This document shows positions 36,128-38,133 of a stretch of DNA of 38,133 nucleotides, in pieces (within the stretch, counting starts at the first letter, position 1; every line of letters starts with the position of its first letter). Location: positions 1-38,133 of the forward strand of contig JAKSJE010000012.1 of the NCBI GenBank assembly GCA_024398405.1. Direction: 5' to 3'. The notes beneath the pieces were generated by a model. It did no database searches and was not told where the DNA came from. It saw only the letters and a program-made list of their open reading frames with translations. The DNA comes from Bacteroidaceae bacterium (lineage in GTDB: Bacteria; Bacteroidota; Bacteroidia; Bacteroidales; Bacteroidaceae). The position numbers and the translations under genes were made by a program.

Positions 36128-37909
36128 ATGGCAGACAATTTAAAGAACATCCAACCGTTGGAAGGCTTCGACTGGGAATCATTCGAGAACAACGGTAAGA
36201 GCGCGGCAAACATTGCTGAAGAGACCAAGGCTTACGAGCAGACTCTCAACAACGTTACAGCCAACGAAGTCGTAATGGGTACCATTTCAGCCCTCAACGA
36301 CAGGGAAGTGGTGGTAAACATCGGCAGCAAGTCCGACGGTGTGATACCGAGAGCCGAATTCCGCTACAACCCAGACCTCAAGATTGGTGACAACGTAGAA
36401 GTCTATGTCGAGAACCAAGAAGACAAGAAAGGACAGCTCATCCTGTCGCACAAGCGCGCGCGTCAGGAGAAGTCATGGGATCGCATCAATCAGGCAATGG
36501 ACAACAACGAAATCGTCCAGGGCTTCGTTAAGTGCAGGACGAAGGGCGGTATGATCGTTGACGTATTCGGCACAGAGGCATTCCTCCCTGGCAGCCAGAT
36601 CGATGTCAAGCCAATCCGTGACTACGACACATTCGTAAACAAGACAATGGAATTCAAGATCGTCAAGATCAATCAAGAATACAAAAACGTCGTTGTATCG
36701 CACAAAGCCCTCATCGAAGCAGAGATGGAAGCACAGAAGAGGGAAATCATCAGCCGTCTCGAAAAGGGTCAGGTACTTGAAGGCGTTGTCAAGAACATCA
36801 CCACCTACGGAGTATTCATCGACCTCGGAGGCGTTGACGGTCTCATCCATATCACAGACCTTTCATGGGGTCGCGTGAACGACCCGAAGGAAATCGTGGA
36901 ACTCGACCAGAAGCTCAATGTAGTCATCATCGACTTCGACGAAGAGAAGAAGCGCATCGCCCTCGGTCTGAAGCAGCTCACCCCACATCCATGGGATGCC
37001 CTCAGCGAAGACATCAAGGTCGGTGACAAGGTTCATGGTAAGGTAGTCGTCATGGCAGACTACGGTGCGTTCATCGAGATTGCCCCAGGTGTTGAAGGTC
37101 TCATCCACGTATCAGAAATGAGCTGGAGCGCACACCTCCACAGCGCACAGGACTTCATGAAGGTAGGCGACGAGGTGGATGCAGTGGTCCTCACTCTCGA
37201 CCGCGACGAAAGGAAGATGTCTCTCGGTATCAAGCAGCTTAAGGAAGACCCATGGGCTGGCATCGGAGAGAAATACCCTGTAGGCAGCAAGCACACCGCA
37301 AAGGTTCGCAACTTCACAAGCTTCGGCGTATTCGTTGAGATCGAAGAAGGTGTTGACGGACTCATTCACATCAGCGACCTCTCATGGACCAAGAAGGTCA
37401 AGCACCCATCTGAGTCGTGCAAGGTCGGCGAGCCAATCGACGTGGTAGTACTTGACATCGACAAGGAGAACCGTCGTCTCAGCCTCGGTCACAAGCAGCT
37501 CGAAGAGAACCCTTGGGACAAGTTCGAAGAGAAATATTCTCAGGACAGCATCCACGAAGGCAAGATTATCGAAGTACTTGACAAGGGCGCAGTCGTTCAG
37601 CTTGAAGACGGCGTGGAAGGTTTCGCCACTCCGAAGCACCTCGTGAAGGAAGACGGCGCACAGGCACAACTCGGTGAGACCCTCGAATTCAAGGTAATCG
37701 AGTTCAACAAGGATGCCAAGAGGATTATCCTCTCACACAGCCGCATCTTCGAAGACGCACTCCGCGCCGAAGCCAAGAAGAACGCTCCGAAGAAGGCAGC
37801 CAAGAAGAAAGAAGAGACTCCAGCCATCCAGAACAAGGCAGCAGGCACCACCCTCGGCGACCTCGACGCACTTGCAGCCCTCAAGCAGCAGATGAACAAC
37901 GAAGCATAA
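36128..37909 (+). CDS. rpsA: 30S ribosomal protein S1
   Basis: The 593-residue protein consists of six S1 (OB-fold) RNA-binding domains. They start at about residues 43 (VVMGTISALNDREVVVNIG), 122 (IVQGFVKCRTKGGMIVDVFG), 212 (VLEGVVKNITTYGVFIDLGG), 297 (KVHGKVVVMADYGAFIEIAP), 384 (HTAKVRNFTSFGVFVEIEEG) and 472 (HEGKIIEVLDKGAVVQLEDG). The tail is Lys-Ala-rich (about 555-593). It brings mRNA to the small ribosomal subunit, important in Bacteroidetes where Shine-Dalgarno use is weak. The length is normal for the phylum. It is monocistronic, with its own promoter and terminator. Confidence 0.97.
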   Translation: MADNLKNIQPLEGFDWESFENNGKSAANIAEETKAYEQTLNNVTANEVVMGTISALNDREVVVNIGSKSDGVIPRAEFRYNPDLKIGDNVEVYVENQEDKKGQLILSHKRARQEKSWDRINQAMDNNEIVQGFVKCRTKGGMIVDVFGTEAFLPGSQIDVKPIRDYDTFVNKTMEFKIVKINQEYKNVVVSHKALIEAEMEAQKREIISRLEKGQVLEGVVKNITTYGVFIDLGGVDGLIHITDLSWGRVNDPKEIVELDQKLNVVIIDFDEEKKRIALGLKQLTPHPWDALSEDIKVGDKVHGKVVVMADYGAFIEIAPGVEGLIHVSEMSWSAHLHSAQDFMKVGDEVDAVVLTLDRDERKMSLGIKQLKEDPWAGIGEKYPVGSKHTAKVRNFTSFGVFVEIEEGVDGLIHISDLSWTKKVKHPSESCKVGEPIDVVVLDIDKENRRLSLGHKQLEENPWDKFEEKYSQDSIHEGKIIEVLDKGAVVQLEDGVEGFATPKHLVKEDGAQAQLGETLEFKVIEFNKDAKRIILSHSRIFEDALRAEAKKNAPKKAAKKKEETPAIQNKAAGTTLGDLDALAALKQQMNNEA

Positions 37910-37931
37910 CATGCTATACACGCAGCACATG

Positions 37932-37962
37932 AGTGCGCTCCTATAAAGGGGCGCACTTTTTT
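37932..37962 (+). terminator. Rho-independent terminator of rpsA
   Basis: AGTGCGC (37932-37938) pairs with GCGCACT (37951-37957), followed by a run of T. Confidence 0.85.
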
Positions 37963-37963
37963 G

Positions 37964-38133
37964 TTAAGGTGGGTTCTATAAATTCATTTCTTGCGATTTT
38001 GAGGTTTGTTCCGAGCAGGTTGCTGTGCGGAAGGAGAGCCCTCAGCCCTAAACAAGGACATGCACTCACGCATGTGAGTTATGCGGGCATAATGACTGAC
38101 TGACAAACAGTAAGATGCCGGAACAAAGCCAAA
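37964..38133 (-). repeat. Dispersed repeat element, right window end (about 170 bp seen)
   Basis: The first 55 bases (37964-38018) are the perfect inverted copy of 1-55. The remainder, read as reverse complement, aligns with the interior of the element at 2384-2590 (shared CAGCAACCTGCT, CAGTCA..ATGCCCGCAT, TTTGGCTTT). The element is cut by the window end. No gene lies in this region. Confidence 0.8.

Overview
The window looks like a chromosomal segment (or a whole metagenomic contig) from a Bacteroidales bacterium, most like a Prevotella-type gut or rumen lineage. The evidence is the Bacteroidetes promoter form (TTTG, 19-21 bases, TAnnTTTG) in front of many genes, the weak Shine-Dalgarno signals, a 593-residue ribosomal protein S1, secreted glycoside hydrolases with short C-terminal tails of the type (Y/F)(N/D)xxGxxV...GIxIxxGxKxL, and sulfatases. 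The genus is inference. No SusC/SusD pair, rRNA or tRNA was seen.

Layout. 1-520: a truncated cellulase-like N-terminus cut off next to a dispersed repeat. 650-3100: flavin reductase, a glutamate/aspartate-type symporter and a DUF456 membrane protein. 3120-4260: GH5 endoglucanase on the minus strand, with an array of six TGTTACTAACA palindromes and a second 22-bp array behind its promoter. 4860-8560: a tightly packed minus-strand operon (metallophosphatase, YccF, ThrE-like exporter, MenA). 8600-10920: AlaX-like editing protein, a small membrane protein and an AraC-family regulator. 10.9-14.1 kb: a gene-poor stretch, AT-rich in its 11.2-12.2 kb part, made of relics (an ISAon1-type transposase fragment, a C-terminal fragment of a TIR-like nucleotide-binding protein, two small genes) plus tandem repeats and a duplicated promoter-leader. 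14.1-18.0 kb: a large GH2 beta-galactosidase carrying a LamG insert. 18.0-18.8 kb: a repeat array and a probable small RNA gene. 18.8-20.7 kb: a cystatin-carboxylesterase fusion lipoprotein. 20.9-22.8 kb: lipoprotein, DUF3268 zinc finger, YciH/SUI1 and a Gly-Met-rich secreted protein. 22.9-35.7 kb: secreted glycan-related proteins (a 1247-residue putative zincin, GH27 alpha-galactosidase, a Ser-type sulfatase, a 1459-residue discoidin-like protein). 36.1-37.9 kb: rpsA.

The carbohydrate genes (GH5, GH9 relic, GH2, GH27, sulfatase, large adhesin-like proteins) suggest a cell that strips plant and/or host glycans outside the inner membrane. They are dispersed single units, not a canonical polysaccharide utilisation locus.

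The most unusual feature is a dispersed repeat family built on a roughly 21-bp quasi-palindrome (GGGGTGTTCTAT.. or GGTGGGTTCTAT..). About twenty copies lie almost only between genes. Two copies are the ends of, or lie in, a longer element of about 200 bp. Copies supply the last codons and stop codon of three unrelated genes. Two window ends carry the same element as a perfect 55-bp inverted repeat. The second is a promoter plus leader of about 190 bp present twice, at 11.2 and 13.9 kb, in which an 11-bp stem is kept by compensatory changes.
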